Shown: positions 24,265 to 33,862, counted from the stretch's first letter. The stretch is 64,000 bases of DNA from Novosphingobium sp. B1 (GCF_900176395.1 NZ_FWXL01000003.1:372001-436000), one strand, 5' to 3'. Notes: generated by a model from the letters alone, not told the origin. Made by a program: numbers and translations.

Positions 24265-27200
24265 GCGCGCCCCTTGCCCCAGTCCTGGCATACGACACCG
24301 TCCTGATCGCCAATCGCGGCGCGATTGCCACGCGCATCATCCGCACGCTGCGTCGCATGGGCTTGCGTTCGGTCGCGGTCTATTCGGAAGCCGACAAGGA
24401 TTCGCTGCACGTATCGCAGGCCGACGAAGCCGTCTGCATCGGCGAGGCGCGCGCCAGCGAAAGCTATCTCAATATCGCCGCCATCCTCGCGGCGGCAAAG
24501 CAGACCGGGGCCGGGGCCATTCACCCAGGCTACGGCTTCCTTGCCGAGAACGTCGACTTTGCTGAAGCTTGCGCCGCGGCGGGCATCGTCTTCATCGGCC
24601 CTACGCCCGAAAACATCCGCACCTTCGGCCTTAAGCACAGCGCACGTGCCCTTGCCGCCGCACATGGTGTGCCGCTTGCGCCGGGCACTGACCTGCTGAC
24701 CGACGAGGAAGAAGCCGTAAGCGCTGCCGCCGAAATCGGCTATCCGGTCATGCTCAAGGCAACTGCCGGCGGCGGCGGCATCGGCATGCGCGTTTGCGAA
24801 ACCGAAGCCGACGTGCGCGAAGGCTTTTCTGCCGTCGCGCGCCAGGGCCTTGGCAACTTTGGCGACGCCGGCGTCTTCCTAGAGCGCTACATCCGCCGCG
24901 CGCGCCACATCGAGGTGCAGATCTTCGGCGATGGCAATGGCCGCATCGTTGCGCTGGGAGAGCGCGATTGCTCGCTCCAGCGCCGCAACCAGAAGGTTGT
25001 CGAGGAAGCCCCTGCCCCGCTCCTCCCCGCCGCCGTTCGCGCCGATCTGATCGCCGCCGCGATCCGCCTCGGGCAAGCCGCCAGCTACCTCTCGGCGGGC
25101 ACGGTGGAGTTCCTCTACGATGCCGAACGCGAGGAGTTCTTCTTCCTCGAGATGAACACGCGCCTGCAGGTCGAACATGGCGTGACCGAAGAGGTCATGG
25201 GCCTCGACCTCGTCGAATGGATGATCCGGGGCGGCGCTGGCGATTTCGGCTTCCTCGACAGCGAACCGCCTCGCCCTTCGGGCCATTCGGTGCAGGTGCG
25301 GCTCTATGCCGAAGACCCCGCTCTCGACTATCGCCCGACCTCGGGCACGCTGACCGCCGTGGAATTCCCGGCGGACATCCGCGCCGAAACCTGGTGCATG
25401 GCCGGCAGCACGGTCAGCTCGTGGTACGATCCGATGCTCGCCAAGCTGATCGTCCACGCCCCCACGCGTGATCTCGCCGTACAGGCAATGCAGCGCGCGC
25501 TCGATGCCTCGCGCGTTGATGGCATCGAGACCAACTTGCGCTGGTTGCGCGAAGTCGTCCGCTCCAACGCCTTCGTTAGCGGTGAAGTCTCGACCCGCGC
25601 CTTGGCCGATGTCGAATACCACCCGCGCAGCTTCCAGGTAATCAGCGGCGGCACCGCCACCACCGTGCAGGACTGGCCCGGCCGCCAGCATCTCTGGTCG
25701 GTCGGCGTGCCCCCTTCGGGTCCGATGGACGATCAGTCTTTCCGCATCGGCAACCGGTTGCTTGGCAATCCCGAAGGCACGGCGGGCATTGAGGTCACTA
25801 TCACTGGCCCCACCCTGTCGTTCAATGCTGCCGCCCGTATCTGCCTGATGGGTGCCGATTTCGGCGCCACGCTCGATGGCGAACCCGTGACGCGCGGCGA
25901 AGCCATTGCGGTGAAGGCCGGCCAGACGCTCGCCCTCGGCCGCGCCACTGGCGGCGGCATGCGCGGCTATATCCTGTTTGCCGGCGGGCTCGACATCGCG
26001 CCTTACCTTGAAAGCCGCAGCACGTTCGAACTCGGCCAGTTCGGCGGGCACGCCGCCCGCCGCCTGCTCGCTGGCGATACCCTGCATCTGGGCGACGAGC
26101 CGGGCGAACACCCGCTGATTTCCGCTCGTGTGCCCGAGCTTTCGACCGAATGGACCCTTCGCGTCCTGTACGGCCCTCACGGCGCACCCGATTTCTTCAC
26201 CGATAGGGACATCGAGACGCTCGTCTCGTCCGAATGGCAGGTCCATTACAACAGCAACCGCACCGGCGTTCGCCTGATCGGCCCCAAGCCACAATGGGCG
26301 CGCAAGGACGGTGGCGAAGCGGGGCTGCACCCATCCAACATCCACGATAATCCCTATGCCATCGGCGCGGTCGACTTCACCGGCGACATGCCGATCATCC
26401 TCGGCCCCGATGGCCCCTCGCTGGGTGGCTTCGTCTGTCCCTTCGTGGTCATTGCTGCCGACCGCTGGAAGATCGGCCAGCTCACCCCCGGCGACAAGCT
26501 GCGCTTCGTCCCCGTCAACGCCCACGACGCTGCCACCGCCGACCAGCAGCAGCGCCAGCTTCTTAGCAATGGCACGCGTCTCAATCCCGGCGCAGCCCGC
26601 CCGATCGAAGCGCTTTCGCCTATCCTTCACGTGATCGAGGAGCGGGCCGACTGCCCCCGCACCGTCTATCGCCAGCAGGGTGATCGCAACATCCTCGTCG
26701 AATACGGGCCCATCGTGCTCGACATCGAACTGCGCATCCGCGTGCAGGCACTGCTGACCGAGCTTGAGCGCATGGCCCTGCCCGGCGTGATCGACATCGT
26801 CCCCGGCATCCGCTCGCTTCAGTTCCACTTCGATGGCGTGCAGCTGACGCAGGCCGATGCTCTGGCCACGCTGATTGCCGCGGAAGAACGCCTCGGAGAT
26901 CTCGAGGACTTTGCCATCCCCTCGCGCATCGTCCACTTGCCACTGAGCTGGCGGGATCCTGCTATCCTCGAAACCATCGAAAAATACATCGGCGCCGTGC
27001 GCGACGATGCGCCGTGGTGTCCCGACAACATCGAATTCATCCGCCGCATCAACGGATTGCCCGATGCCGCTGCGGTCGAGAACCTGATCTTCGAGGCCAA
27101 CTATCTCGTCCTCGGCCTGGGTGACGTCTACCTCGGCGCGCCGGTGGCAACCCCGGTCGATCCGCGGCATCGTCTCGTCACCACCAAGTACAACCCGGCC

Positions 27201-27878
27201 CGCACCTGGACGCCGCCCAACATCGTCGGCATCGGCGGGGCCTACATGTGCATCTATGGCATGGAAGGCCCCGGCGGCTACCAGCTGTTCGGGCGCACAA
27301 TCCAGGTGTGGAACACCCACCGCCAGACCGATGCCTTCATCGAAGGCAAGCCGTGGCTGCTGCGCTTCTTCGACCAGATCCGCTTCTATCCGGTATCAGC
27401 CGAAGAGCTGGCCGAATGGCGTCGCGATTTCCCCACCGGCCGCCGCTCGATCCGCATCGAACCGTCCGAATTCCGCCTGTCCGACTACCGCAAGTTCCTT
27501 GCCGACAACGCCGCCGACATCGCCACTTTCGAGGCAACTCGGCAGGCCGCTTTCGACGAGGAACGCGCTGAATGGCAACGCCGGGGCGAGTTTGACCGGA
27601 CCGACCTCGTCGAGGCAGACGCGGCCCCCACTGGCGCAGTCGAAGTGCCAGAAGGCGCCGACCTCGTCGAAGCGCCGTTTGGCGGCAGCGTGTGGAAGAT
27701 GCTCGTCTCTGTCGGCGATACCGTCGAGGCGGGCGAGACCATCGCGATCATCGAGGCGATGAAGATGGAATGCCGCGTCGAAAGCCCAGGCTCGGGCACT
27801 GTCACTGCGCTTTACGCGCAGGAACGGCAAGCCGTGCAGCCCGGTGCCCCGATGCTGGCGCTGACGAGGCACAAATGA
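24261..27878 (+). CDS. Biotin-dependent urea/guanidine carboxylase
   Basis: 1205 residues, full length. Biotin carboxylase (about 10-455; ATP-grasp AGGGGIGMR, ERDCSLQRRNQKVVEEAP, FLEMNTRLQVEHGVTEE), then a carboxyltransferase made of two allophanate-hydrolase-like halves (about 470-780, TVQDWPGRQHLWSVGVPPSG, and about 790-1090, LVEYGPIVLDIELRIRVQAL), then a C-terminal biotinyl domain with biotin on Lys1168 in IEAMKMECRV. The family was named urea carboxylase, but homologues clustered with the two DUF1989 proteins carboxylate guanidine. No urease lies nearby, which fits. Start and stop both overlap neighbours (ATGA). Confidence 0.93.
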   Translation: MSAPLAPVLAYDTVLIANRGAIATRIIRTLRRMGLRSVAVYSEADKDSLHVSQADEAVCIGEARASESYLNIAAILAAAKQTGAGAIHPGYGFLAENVDFAEACAAAGIVFIGPTPENIRTFGLKHSARALAAAHGVPLAPGTDLLTDEEEAVSAAAEIGYPVMLKATAGGGGIGMRVCETEADVREGFSAVARQGLGNFGDAGVFLERYIRRARHIEVQIFGDGNGRIVALGERDCSLQRRNQKVVEEAPAPLLPAAVRADLIAAAIRLGQAASYLSAGTVEFLYDAEREEFFFLEMNTRLQVEHGVTEEVMGLDLVEWMIRGGAGDFGFLDSEPPRPSGHSVQVRLYAEDPALDYRPTSGTLTAVEFPADIRAETWCMAGSTVSSWYDPMLAKLIVHAPTRDLAVQAMQRALDASRVDGIETNLRWLREVVRSNAFVSGEVSTRALADVEYHPRSFQVISGGTATTVQDWPGRQHLWSVGVPPSGPMDDQSFRIGNRLLGNPEGTAGIEVTITGPTLSFNAAARICLMGADFGATLDGEPVTRGEAIAVKAGQTLALGRATGGGMRGYILFAGGLDIAPYLESRSTFELGQFGGHAARRLLAGDTLHLGDEPGEHPLISARVPELSTEWTLRVLYGPHGAPDFFTDRDIETLVSSEWQVHYNSNRTGVRLIGPKPQWARKDGGEAGLHPSNIHDNPYAIGAVDFTGDMPIILGPDGPSLGGFVCPFVVIAADRWKIGQLTPGDKLRFVPVNAHDAATADQQQRQLLSNGTRLNPGAARPIEALSPILHVIEERADCPRTVYRQQGDRNILVEYGPIVLDIELRIRVQALLTELERMALPGVIDIVPGIRSLQFHFDGVQLTQADALATLIAAEERLGDLEDFAIPSRIVHLPLSWRDPAILETIEKYIGAVRDDAPWCPDNIEFIRRINGLPDAAAVENLIFEANYLVLGLGDVYLGAPVATPVDPRHRLVTTKYNPARTWTPPNIVGIGGAYMCIYGMEGPGGYQLFGRTIQVWNTHRQTDAFIEGKPWLLRFFDQIRFYPVSAEELAEWRRDFPTGRRSIRIEPSEFRLSDYRKFLADNAADIATFEATRQAAFDEERAEWQRRGEFDRTDLVEADAAPTGAVEVPEGADLVEAPFGGSVWKMLVSVGDTVEAGETIAIIEAMKMECRVESPGSGTVTALYAQERQAVQPGAPMLALTRHK

Positions 27879-29644
27879 CCACACCCGACATCAGAAGCGC
27901 CAGTAGCGTCGCGGCAGCCGTCGCATCGGGTCAGACCAGCGCCGTAGCCATTGCGGAAGACGTCATCGCGCGCCTCGCCGCCTATGATTGCATACAACCG
28001 CAGATCTGGATCAGCCGCGCCAGGCCAGACGAACTCCTTGCAGGCGCCCGCGCCATCGACGCCCGCGTGGCAGCGGGCGAAGACCTGCCGCTTGCTGGCG
28101 TACCCTTTGCGGTCAAGGACAACATCGACGTTGCCGGCTTCCAGACGACCGCCGCCTGCCCCGCCTTCGCCTATCAGCCGGAGGCGACAGCAACCACGGT
28201 CGGCCGCCTGCTCGCAGCCGGCGCACTGTGCGTCGGAAAGACCAATCTCGATCAGTTTGCCACGGGCCTCAATGGCACGCGCAGCCCCTATGGCGCTCCG
28301 CGCAACGCCTACAACCTCGCCTATGTCAGCGGTGGCTCCAGTTCTGGTTCGGCCAGCGCCGTTGCCGCCGGCCTCGTCAGCTTCGCGCTTGGCACCGATA
28401 CCGCCGGTTCGGGCCGCGTGCCCGCCGCCTTCCAGCACCTGATCGGCTTCAAGCCGACCAAGGGCCGCTGGAGCAACACCGGCCTTGTCCCTGCCTGCCG
28501 CACGATCGACTGCATCACCGTCTTCGCCAACGATACTGCAGACGCACGGCTGGTCGATGGCATAGTCGCCGGGTTCGACGCCGCCGATGCCTACTCGAAA
28601 CCGCTGGCAGACAAGCCCCGCGCCCGCAAGGTCATCGGCGTGCCTCGCCGCAACCAGCGTGCCTTCTTCGGCGATGCCGAAGCTGAATACTTCTACGACA
28701 AGGCGCTGGAAACGCTGGCAAGAACGGCCACGATCGTCGAGATCGACTATGCCCCGCTGCAGGAAGCCGCCATGCTGCTTTACGGCGGGCCCTGGGTGGC
28801 CGAACGCACCGCCGCGCTGGCCGGTCTGCTGGCGACGGACCCCGATGCGCTTGACCCCACGGTGTGCGAAGTCGTCTCGCCGGGCTTGAACATCGGCGCA
28901 GTCGATCTTTTCAACGGCATCTACCGCATGGCCGAACTCAAGCGCCACGCCGACCTCATGTGGGAAGGCATCGACCTTCTCGCCTTTCCCACCACCGGCA
29001 CCACCTATCGCGTCTCGGAACTGAAGGCCTCGCCCGTCGCCCTCAACAGCGCGCTTGGGTACTACACCAACTTCGTCAACCTGCTCGACATGGCCGCAAT
29101 TGCCGTTCCTGCGGGCACGCGAACCAACGGCACGGGCTTTGGCATCACGCTGATCGGCCCCGCCGATACCGACCACGCCTTGCTCGAAGCCGCCGATGCC
29201 TGGCTCGAACAGGCCCGGCTACCACCCCCACCCCCGCTCGATCTGGAGGGCAAGATGCAGACCGTGAAACTCGCCGTTGTCGGCGCCCATCTCAAGGACA
29301 TGCCGCTGCACTGGCAGCTTACTTCGCGCAATGCGACCTTCGTAGGCGCGTTTGAAACTGCCCCCAGTTACCGTCTCTATGCGATGGCCGAAAGCGTTCC
29401 GCCCAAGCCCGCGCTGGTGCACTCCGAACAAGGTGCGGCCATCGCCGTCGAGGTCTATGAGATGGGCGTTGCCGAATTCGGCAGCTTTGTCGTCGAAGTC
29501 CCTCCTCCGCTCGCCATCGGCACGGTTACCCTGGCAGACGGCACCAGCGTCAAGGGCTTCGTCTCCGAACCGCGCGCGCTTTCCGGCGCCGAGGACATCA
29601 CCCACCTTGGCGGCTGGCGCGCCTACATGGCGCAGAAGGTCTGA
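27875..29644 (+). CDS. atzF: Allophanate hydrolase
   Basis: 589 residues from the ATG overlapping the carboxylase stop. Amidase-signature enzyme with Ser-cisSer-Lys triad: Lys81 in VPFAVKDNID, the cis-Ser in GGSSSGSA (155-157) and nucleophile Ser179 in TDTAGSGRVPA. The C-terminal domain (about 465-589), present in full-length AtzF/DUR1-type enzymes, converts N-carboxycarbamate onward. Overall it splits allophanate to two NH3 and two CO2, the last step of guanidine or urea use through the carboxylase. Last enzyme of the operon. Confidence 0.95.
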   Translation: MTTPDIRSASSVAAAVASGQTSAVAIAEDVIARLAAYDCIQPQIWISRARPDELLAGARAIDARVAAGEDLPLAGVPFAVKDNIDVAGFQTTAACPAFAYQPEATATTVGRLLAAGALCVGKTNLDQFATGLNGTRSPYGAPRNAYNLAYVSGGSSSGSASAVAAGLVSFALGTDTAGSGRVPAAFQHLIGFKPTKGRWSNTGLVPACRTIDCITVFANDTADARLVDGIVAGFDAADAYSKPLADKPRARKVIGVPRRNQRAFFGDAEAEYFYDKALETLARTATIVEIDYAPLQEAAMLLYGGPWVAERTAALAGLLATDPDALDPTVCEVVSPGLNIGAVDLFNGIYRMAELKRHADLMWEGIDLLAFPTTGTTYRVSELKASPVALNSALGYYTNFVNLLDMAAIAVPAGTRTNGTGFGITLIGPADTDHALLEAADAWLEQARLPPPPPLDLEGKMQTVKLAVVGAHLKDMPLHWQLTSRNATFVGAFETAPSYRLYAMAESVPPKPALVHSEQGAAIAVEVYEMGVAEFGSFVVEVPPPLAIGTVTLADGTSVKGFVSEPRALSGAEDITHLGGWRAYMAQKV

Positions 29645-29673
29645 CCCATCCCTGCCCCGAAAGGACGCGCGCA

Positions 29674-30603
29674 ATGCCCCTTCCTGCCAAGCCCCTGATG
29701 CTCGCCGCCGCCGCGCTGCTTTCGGCCACGCCCGCCGTCGCAAAGTCTCCGAAGGAGCAGGTCATCGTGGTCCCCGGCTTTGCCGATTTCCTTGCCGTCG
29801 ATGGCGATACCGTATGGGCCACAAACAAGGGCAAGGTCGAGCGATGGTCCCGCAAGGGCAAGCTGGCCGAAGTCGCCATCGAGCGCCCCTGCGGCTCCAT
29901 GGCGGTGCTGGCAGGCTCGCTTTGGGTCGCCAATTGCGCCGACGGTACGCTGGTGAAGGTGGACACGAAGTCGGCGAAGGTCGTGGCCAGGATTGCCACA
30001 GGTATCGCCAACCAGAAGGAAGGTGAGCTCAACGTCGTGGCAGGCGCCGGCTCGGTCTGGCTCGCCAGCGATCCCAAGGGCGCGGTCGCCCGCGTCGATC
30101 CGGCAACCAGCGCCGTGATCGCCACGATCGCGGTTGACCCTGCAACGTCCTACATGGCCTTCGGCATGGGCGCGGCGTGGGCTGTCAGCCAGCAATCAGC
30201 CACCATCCAGAAGATCGATCCCGCCACCAACACCGTCACCGCTCGCACTGCGCTGGGCAAGGCGCCAGGCTTCCTTGCCGCCGGTGAAGGCGCGGTCTGG
30301 GTGCAGGAACAGGGCGATGGCACGGTGGCCCGCGTCGATCCCGCAAGCGGTGCCGTGACCGGGCGGGCAAAGATCGGCGAGAAGCTGAAATGGGGCGATA
30401 TCGATACCGGCGGCGGCATGGTCTGGCTGCGCACGACCGAGGACCAGACCTGGGTCGCGATCGATCCGAAGTCTCTCGGGGTCAAGGCACGCACCGGCAA
30501 GGCCGATGGCAGCGGTGCGCTGCGCTATACCAGCAAAGGGCTGTGGACCTCGGCCCACGATGTCCACACGCTCACCTTCTGGCCCAAGCCCAAGGTGAAG
30601 TAA
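29674..30603 (+). CDS. Secreted beta-propeller protein
   Basis: 309 residues with a signal peptide (MPLPAKPLMLAAAALLSATPAVA). The mature protein is a chain of about seven blade-like repeats of roughly 40 residues, each with a VW-A-GDGTVARVDPATS-like unit (VARVDPATSAVIATIAV, IQKIDPATNTVTA, VARVDPASGAVTG), as in YVTN/virginiamycin B lyase-like propellers. It has an AAAGGA site and starts 29 bases after allophanate hydrolase, so it may be on the same transcript. Function unknown; a periplasmic binding or lyase role is possible. Confidence 0.8.
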   Translation: MPLPAKPLMLAAAALLSATPAVAKSPKEQVIVVPGFADFLAVDGDTVWATNKGKVERWSRKGKLAEVAIERPCGSMAVLAGSLWVANCADGTLVKVDTKSAKVVARIATGIANQKEGELNVVAGAGSVWLASDPKGAVARVDPATSAVIATIAVDPATSYMAFGMGAAWAVSQQSATIQKIDPATNTVTARTALGKAPGFLAAGEGAVWVQEQGDGTVARVDPASGAVTGRAKIGEKLKWGDIDTGGGMVWLRTTEDQTWVAIDPKSLGVKARTGKADGSGALRYTSKGLWTSAHDVHTLTFWPKPKVK

Positions 30604-30609
30604 CAGGCG

Positions 30610-30630
30610 GCCCCGCCCAAGTGGCGGGGC
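30610..30630. terminator. Hairpin between convergent genes
   Basis: GCCCCGCC-CAAGT-GGCGGGGC, a perfect 8-bp stem, lies 6 bases after the propeller gene and 15 bases from the convergent UrcA gene. No T-run on either side; a two-way transcription barrier is the likely role. Confidence 0.5.
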
Positions 30631-30645
30631 GCATCTTCCAGGATA

Positions 30646-30972
30646 TCAGCGCGCCGAAGCGACCTTGACCGCAGCACCATCGGCACGCGCCATGCGCGCT
30701 TCAATCTGCGAGCGGACATCGGCCACTACCGAGGAGCGGCATTCCTGCGCCTTGGCTTCAAGCGCCAGGTGAACGTTGGCAAGACGCTGGCCGCAGACGG
30801 CGCGGGCGGCTTCGTCGATGCGGATGGCCAGACGCTCCTGACCATCAGCCGAAGACAGGTCGAGGCCCTTGAGATCAAGAACGGCCTGATCGCGGGCGAA
30901 AGGGTTGGCGGAAACGGCGGAGGCCGAAGATGCGATGGCAAGCGCGGCTACGGCCGCGAGAACGGTTTTCAT
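30646..30972 (-). CDS. UrcA-family secreted protein
   Basis: 108 residues from the ATG at 30972. A signal peptide (MKTVLAAVAALAIASSASA) is followed by the UrcA pattern: LDLSSADGQERLAIRIDEAARAVCG and a later AQECRSSVV, the two cysteines likely forming a disulfide. The family is small, periplasmic and common in sphingomonads and caulobacters; function unknown. An AT-rich stretch (31027-31098) upstream probably holds its promoter. Confidence 0.85.
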   Translation of the reverse strand: MKTVLAAVAALAIASSASAVSANPFARDQAVLDLKGLDLSSADGQERLAIRIDEAARAVCGQRLANVHLALEAKAQECRSSVVADVRSQIEARMARADGAAVKVASAR

Positions 30973-31098
30973 GGCTTCATCTCCTGCGAAGGAACGGACC
31001 GCTCTTCGGCGGCTCACGCTCTTCAATAGCCCGAGTTGATGAAACTTTCAATATTGAGCCACAATTTGTAGCTTTATTACTTTGCTGTTGAGTGGGTA

Positions 31099-31464
31099 TT
31101 ACTTCACCCGCACCACCACCATTGCAAGATCAGTCGGCTGACCAAGCAATCCGATGGGAAGAGGCACCTCGCGCTGCTGCCCTGCCACACCTACTTCGAT
31201 GCTGCGCGCATAAGGTGCCGACCATTCCCGCACCGTGCGCACCGGCACGCGCGCGTGCCAGGTGCGTCCGCCCTGCACAGAAATTCCATGCCCGTTCAGG
31301 GTGATGGCTTCGGCAGCATCGGCGCGCTTGCCTGAAAGCTTGAGGCAGCTCTGTGCGCCGCATTCGACAACGCGGGTGGTGGTCCTGGCCATCACGGGCA
31401 TCGCACCCACCCCGCCAAGCAAGGCAAGGCAAGCAGCGGCAGAGATGACACGGCGCTTGTTCAT
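31099..31464 (-). CDS. Small secreted protein, unknown
   Basis: 121 residues. N-terminal signal sequence (MNKRRVISAAACLALLGGVGAMPVMA). The mature part has a likely disulfide (VVECGAQSCLKL), then a beta-rich body (AITLNGHGISVQGGRTWHARV). No family recognised. Its ATG overlaps the sulfotransferase stop (ATGA), so it is the third member of the desaturase-sulfotransferase operon and may act on the product at the cell surface. Confidence 0.7.
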   Translation of the reverse strand: MNKRRVISAAACLALLGGVGAMPVMARTTTRVVECGAQSCLKLSGKRADAAEAITLNGHGISVQGGRTWHARVPVRTVREWSAPYARSIEVGVAGQQREVPLPIGLLGQPTDLAMVVVRVK

Positions 31465-32957
31465 TCGATTGCGATCCCTGCCTGTTCGAAATAGCGCCGC
31501 ACCGGCTCAAGCACATCGGCGTGGCGCTTCCAGCGCGCGACCGAATCAGTGTAGATCGGGCGCCGCACTTGTGCCGCGCTGGGCGTCGAAACCGCTGCGC
31601 GATTGGTGTGGAATTTCAGGCACGCCGGATCCCAGCCGAGCCCGCAATGGTCGAGCAGTACCCGGGTCCGCCCTTCCTGATCGGCGATCAGGTCCTCGTA
31701 GCCCACTTCCAGCACCTGTCCCGGCAACGCCTTGCGCCACAGCGCCATCAGCCGGTCGAACCGCACATAGTATGCGGCGATGTCGAGCAGATCGTAGCTA
31801 AAATCGTAATAGCGCGAGCCCACCGCGAAGAGATTGCGGAAGTTGCTCAGCACCGTGTCCATCGGATTGCGGCGCAGACACACGATCCGCGCATTGGGCA
31901 GCGCCTTGGCGATGAACCCGGCGTACTGGAAGTTGCCGGGGAACTTGTCGGTAAAGCGCGAAGCAGTGCCCCGGCGATGATGGACGGCGCGCGCCATGAA
32001 ATCACGGCCGATCTGGCCAAGATCAGCGCCAGCCGCAGCCAGCACGGTTTCCGGATCGAGCACCGTCGGCGTGCGCGTGCCCGAGGCGTGCTTCACCGCC
32101 AGCGGCATTGCCTGCAATTCGCCTGCGCTTTCCACTTCGGAGTGTGAGGACAGGATGCGATCGACCAGTGTCGTGCCAGTGCGCGGCATGCCGATCACGA
32201 AGATCGGCGCGTCCTGCGGTGCGTCCACCACTGCGGCATCGCGCATCTTCGGCCAGGCGATTTCTATTGCATCGAACGCGGCCGCATCGCGGGAAAAGTC
32301 ATACGGCAAGTTTGACCGATGCTCGGCATTGGCGGCGCAAAGCGTGTCCAGCGCCTGGTCGGCCTCGCCGATGTCTTCCAGTTCCTTTGCCAGCGCATAC
32401 CCCAGCAACAAGCGGTCGCGCCCGCCCCCAGCCCTAGACCGCGCCAGTCCCAACCGTTCGACATGGTTGCGTGAAACGCTGACCTTGCGCAGCGAGGACA
32501 GCAGGTGGTGCGCGCGGGCATAGCCCGGTGCCAGCGCGATCAGCGCCTCGAGCGCGTCCTCTGCCTCGTCGACCCGGCCAAGGAAGTTGAGCGTTACGGC
32601 CTCGTTGTAGCGGTATTCAGTGTTATCGGGCGCAAGGCGAACGGCCTGGGCGAAATGCGGCAAGGCCGCAGCGTGATCGCCAAGTCGGGCATAGACGCAG
32701 CCCATGGTATCGCGGCTCAAGGCATCGGTAGGCAGGGCCTGCTCCGCTGCGCGCAGCACCGTAGCGGCATCGCCATCACGCCGCGCCAGCGAATAGAGCC
32801 GCGCCAGTTGCGCGCGATATTCCCCTTGCGGCGCAAGCGCAATCGCCCGCTCTACAAGATCGATCCCGGCCCGGACACGCCCGCCCTGCGCTTCGCCCAT
32901 GCCCCTCAGGAACAGGGCATGGGCCGCTTCGGCAGGCTGGCCGCGATCAAGGATCAT
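31461..32957 (-). CDS. TPR-repeat sulfotransferase
   Basis: 498 residues. The N-terminal half (about 1-215) is a run of tetratricopeptide repeats (ALFLRGMGEAQGGRVRAGID, ALPHFAQAVRLAPDNTEYRY). The C-terminal half is a P-loop-like sulfotransferase with the PAPS 5'-phosphosulfate loop IFVIGMPRTGTTLVDRILSS and the 3'-phosphate region RIVCLRRNPMDTVLSNF. Such enzymes transfer sulfate from PAPS to a hydroxyl group. Start overlaps the stop of sterol desaturase 2 (ATGA), so a hydroxylated lipid made by that enzyme is a natural candidate acceptor; this is inference. Confidence 0.88.
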   Translation of the reverse strand: MILDRGQPAEAAHALFLRGMGEAQGGRVRAGIDLVERAIALAPQGEYRAQLARLYSLARRDGDAATVLRAAEQALPTDALSRDTMGCVYARLGDHAAALPHFAQAVRLAPDNTEYRYNEAVTLNFLGRVDEAEDALEALIALAPGYARAHHLLSSLRKVSVSRNHVERLGLARSRAGGGRDRLLLGYALAKELEDIGEADQALDTLCAANAEHRSNLPYDFSRDAAAFDAIEIAWPKMRDAAVVDAPQDAPIFVIGMPRTGTTLVDRILSSHSEVESAGELQAMPLAVKHASGTRTPTVLDPETVLAAAGADLGQIGRDFMARAVHHRRGTASRFTDKFPGNFQYAGFIAKALPNARIVCLRRNPMDTVLSNFRNLFAVGSRYYDFSYDLLDIAAYYVRFDRLMALWRKALPGQVLEVGYEDLIADQEGRTRVLLDHCGLGWDPACLKFHTNRAAVSTPSAAQVRRPIYTDSVARWKRHADVLEPVRRYFEQAGIAIE

Positions 32958-33862
32958 GCGGTCGCCGATCCTCCAGTGCCCTTTGCCTTCCAGCGCTCGA
33001 TCAGCGGCTGGAACGGGAACAGCGTCTGCTCGCGGATCGAAAGGCGGCGCAAGTCATCCTGCCCGACGATCACGCCTTCGCCTTCCTTGTAGGTTCCGAA
33101 CATGCGATCCAGCAGGATCAGCGAATTGCCGTAATTGCAGCGCGTGCTCTCGTAATCGGTCGAGTGATGCAGGCTGTGGTGGCGGATGGTGGTGAAGAAG
33201 AACGAATACCAGATCGGCGGATCGGCCTTCACGTTGGCATGGGCGAACGTGGAGATGATGCCGGTGCTGGTGAACGCCGCGAACAGGGCGGTATTGTCGA
33301 AATCGAACAGCGCGAGCACCGAAAGGCTGATCAGGAACAGTTCGATCGGATTGCCCACGGCGCCCTTGCTGGCGTTGAGCTGGGTGATGTGGTGGTGCGG
33401 CGCATGGGTCAGCCAGAACGGTGTCGAATTGTGCATCAGCCGGTGCATCCAGTACTGGCCGAATTCGACGATGAAGATGACCATCAGCACCTGCACCAGC
33501 CAGGGCAGTTGGGCGATGCCCGTGGTGCTGATGCCGATGGCCTTCTTCGCCGCCAGCAGCGGATCGTCGACCATCGCGCGTGCCAGCCATGAAATGACCG
33601 TGGCGAACAGCACGTTGTAGTAAAGATCGGTCAGGAATTCACGCTTGTTCATGCGCCAGTGGCTGTGCCGTTCGGCAACCATTTCCAGCAGCAGGACCGA
33701 AATCGTCACCAGCGCCGATACCACCGGAAGCGTCCAGGCATTGTCGAGGACAGCCTTGGGCGCCCACGCCCAGAAGGCCCATGCCGCGGCCAGCATCGCC
33801 GGTGGCACCAGATCGATCAGCCGGGTGGCGCGTTTGGCCGGAAGGACTTCAACTGCTGACAT
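32954..33862 (-). CDS. Sterol desaturase/fatty acid hydroxylase-family protein (paralogue 2)
   Basis: 302 residues from the ATG at 33862 with GGAG upstream. Histidine boxes YWMHRLMHN, WLTHAPHHH and RHHSLHHSTD mark a membrane di-iron oxygenase; membrane helices at about 20-40, 45-65, 105-135 and 180-205. Highly similar in layout to the protein at 14356-15366, including ITQLN-x2-KGAVGNP, DRMFGT and a C-terminal LSIREQ, so an old duplication within the genome. A palindrome identical to the one ahead of paralogue 1 lies 74 bases upstream. Confidence 0.88.
   Translation of the reverse strand: MSAVEVLPAKRATRLIDLVPPAMLAAAWAFWAWAPKAVLDNAWTLPVVSALVTISVLLLEMVAERHSHWRMNKREFLTDLYYNVLFATVISWLARAMVDDPLLAAKKAIGISTTGIAQLPWLVQVLMVIFIVEFGQYWMHRLMHNSTPFWLTHAPHHHITQLNASKGAVGNPIELFLISLSVLALFDFDNTALFAAFTSTGIISTFAHANVKADPPIWYSFFFTTIRHHSLHHSTDYESTRCNYGNSLILLDRMFGTYKEGEGVIVGQDDLRRLSIREQTLFPFQPLIERWKAKGTGGSATA

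Noticed and set aside
24879..27320. An 813-codon open frame antisense to the carboxylase
   Set aside because: Lies wholly inside the carboxylase gene, whose domains are continuous; antisense composition is that expected of reverse-complement high-GC codons.
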